Of a stretch of DNA of 8,378 bases, positions 7,671 through 8,378 are shown one piece after another. A program made the translations under genes and the position numbers. Source of the DNA: Microbacteriaceae bacterium (GTDB taxonomy: Bacteria; Actinomycetota; Actinomycetes; Actinomycetales; Microbacteriaceae); the NCBI GenBank assembly GCA_947454285.1, contig CANGJO010000040.1, forward strand, positions 1-8,378, in the 5' to 3' direction. Each line of letters begins with the position of its first letter. Position 1 is the first letter of the stretch. The notes under the pieces were generated by a model. That model worked only from the letters and a program-made list of their open reading frames with translations, was not told where the DNA came from and did not search any database.

Positions 7671-8378
7671 GACCAACCATTTTCTTTGAGAGCTTCGCGT
7701 GCCTCGTGACGTGCAGAGTAAGGCGTGCGCACTCCCCTGATGTCACGGTAATCCTGGTGACCCGGGCCTGCCCAAAGTATCGCGTCGCCAGGCTGGGCCA
7801 TCGAAACGGCTTTACGAATTGCCGCTTCCGGTGGCGATACTTCGTAAATTTCTAGATCCTGCTTGGCAGCCTTTGCGGCATCAACCAAGGTCTTTCTAAT
7901 CGAGGCCGGATCTTCAAAACGTGGGTGGTGATCGGTGACCACTAAGACGTCGCAACCTTCGGCTGCAACTTGCGCCATTGCCGGACGCTTGCTTGCATCG
8001 CGGTCACCATCGGCGCCAAACACCATGATCAGTTTTCCATCGGTCACTTTACGCACAGCGGCCAAGGTGTTGAGGAAAGCGTCTGGACTGTGACCAAAAT
8101 CAACGTAAACGTCAGGCCCGGTTGCGCCGGTAACGCGTTCGGTTCTACCCGGCAAATAGGCTTCGATGCCGTTCTCAATCGCCTTGGCAATTTTTTGAAC
8201 ATCAAAACCAGCTTCAACCAACATGACGATAGCCAACCCGGCGTTGGCGGCCATGTGTGCGCCCAGCAGTGGAACACGCGAACGAATATTTACACCGTTT
8301 GGTCCAGCAAGAACGAATGAAGTGTATTTAGGGGTCTCGGCGGTAACCGCAACGTGCCAGTCGGCATCAACGCCAAGC
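7667..8378 (-). CDS. murE: UDP-MurNAc-tripeptide synthetase MurE (5' part cut by window edge)
   Basis: ATP-dependent ligase that adds the third stem-peptide residue, usually a diamino acid, to UDP-MurNAc-L-Ala-D-Glu. The frame is open to the window edge, leaving 236 C-terminal residues (about half of a roughly 490-500 residue protein); the N-terminal UDP domain and the P-loop lie outside. In fragment numbering: end of the central domain with PLLGAHMAANAGLA (36-49), then the C-terminal ligase domain with LPGRTERV (75-82), VDFGHSPDAF (92-101), FGADGDRDASKRP (120-132), TDHHPRFEDPASIR (148-161) and WAGPGHQDYRDIRGVRTPYS (202-221). The region where DNPR recognises meso-diaminopimelate in Gram-negative MurE reads DHHPR here. 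The Met at 8254 is internal, since conserved sequence continues upstream of it. The TGA stop overlaps the murF ATG by four bases. MurF is excluded because a complete murF follows directly. Confidence 0.96.
   Translation of the reverse strand, partial: LGVDADWHVAVTAETPKYTSFVLAGPNGVNIRSRVPLLGAHMAANAGLAIVMLVEAGFDVQKIAKAIENGIEAYLPGRTERVTGATGPDVYVDFGHSPDAFLNTLAAVRKVTDGKLIMVFGADGDRDASKRPAMAQVAAEGCDVLVVTDHHPRFEDPASIRKTLVDAAKAAKQDLEIYEVSPPEAAIRKAVSMAQPGDAILWAGPGHQDYRDIRGVRTPYSARHEAREALKENGWS

Noticed and set aside
7671..7676. Earlier TTG start for murF at 7676
   Set aside because: The ATG at 7670 overlaps the murE stop as ATGA and gives the usual MIALS N-terminus; the TTG adds only two residues and has no better ribosome site.
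8252..8254. ATG at 8254 as the start of a short separate gene
   Set aside because: The frame continues upstream to the window edge with conserved MurE sequence (for example SRVPLLGAH just before), so it is an internal Met.
1..8378. A new or accessory system (defence, mobile element, CRISPR, biosynthetic cluster)
   Set aside because: All coding capacity is taken up by seven conserved peptidoglycan genes in canonical order; no repeats, integrase, transposase, tRNA or unexplained gene is visible.

Overview
The window is one continuous piece of a division and cell wall (dcw) gene cluster, with every gene read on the minus strand. In transcription order it holds the 3' part of murE, then murF, mraY, murD, ftsW, murG and the 5' part of murC. 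Both window edges cut a gene: murE lacks its N-terminal part at the right edge (8378) and murC lacks its C-terminal part at the left edge (1). About 99% of the bases are coding. The only real gap is 53 bases between murG and murC (1228-1280).

The organism is most likely an actinobacterium of the Microbacteriaceae type. I infer this from family signatures: SAGG in the last periplasmic loop of FtsW, GNGEQ and HEANA in MurG, a Cys-containing outer loop before YNVRDPLD in MraY, and VDFGHSPDAF and DYRDIRGVRTPYS in MurE. The gene order is also typical. Base composition by eye is near 50% GC, low for that family, which would fit the small-genome freshwater Luna-type lineages (Rhodoluna/Aquiluna-like). 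That last placement is inference and needs a database search.

The seven products form an almost complete lipid II pathway. MurC adds L-Ala to UDP-MurNAc, MurD adds D-Glu, MurE adds the third residue (a diamino acid in most species), and MurF adds D-Ala-D-Ala. MraY then moves the muropeptide to undecaprenyl phosphate (lipid I), and MurG adds GlcNAc (lipid II). FtsW is the septal SEDS glycosyltransferase that polymerises lipid II together with a class B PBP. The genes are tightly packed: murE/murF, murF/mraY and ftsW/murG overlap by 4 bases, murD/ftsW by 1 base, and mraY/murD are 6 bases apart in the same frame. This indicates a polycistronic mRNA with translational coupling. By analogy with other actinobacteria, ftsI would lie beyond the right edge and ftsQ-ftsZ beyond the left edge, but neither is visible.

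I found no mobile element, CRISPR array, tRNA, rRNA, toxin, defence gene or unknown gene, and no evidence of a new biological system. The points worth a second look are small: a changed substrate-recognition motif in MurE, a hairpin in the murG-murC gap, a TTG start with a perfect ribosome binding site for mraY, and a few motif variants.
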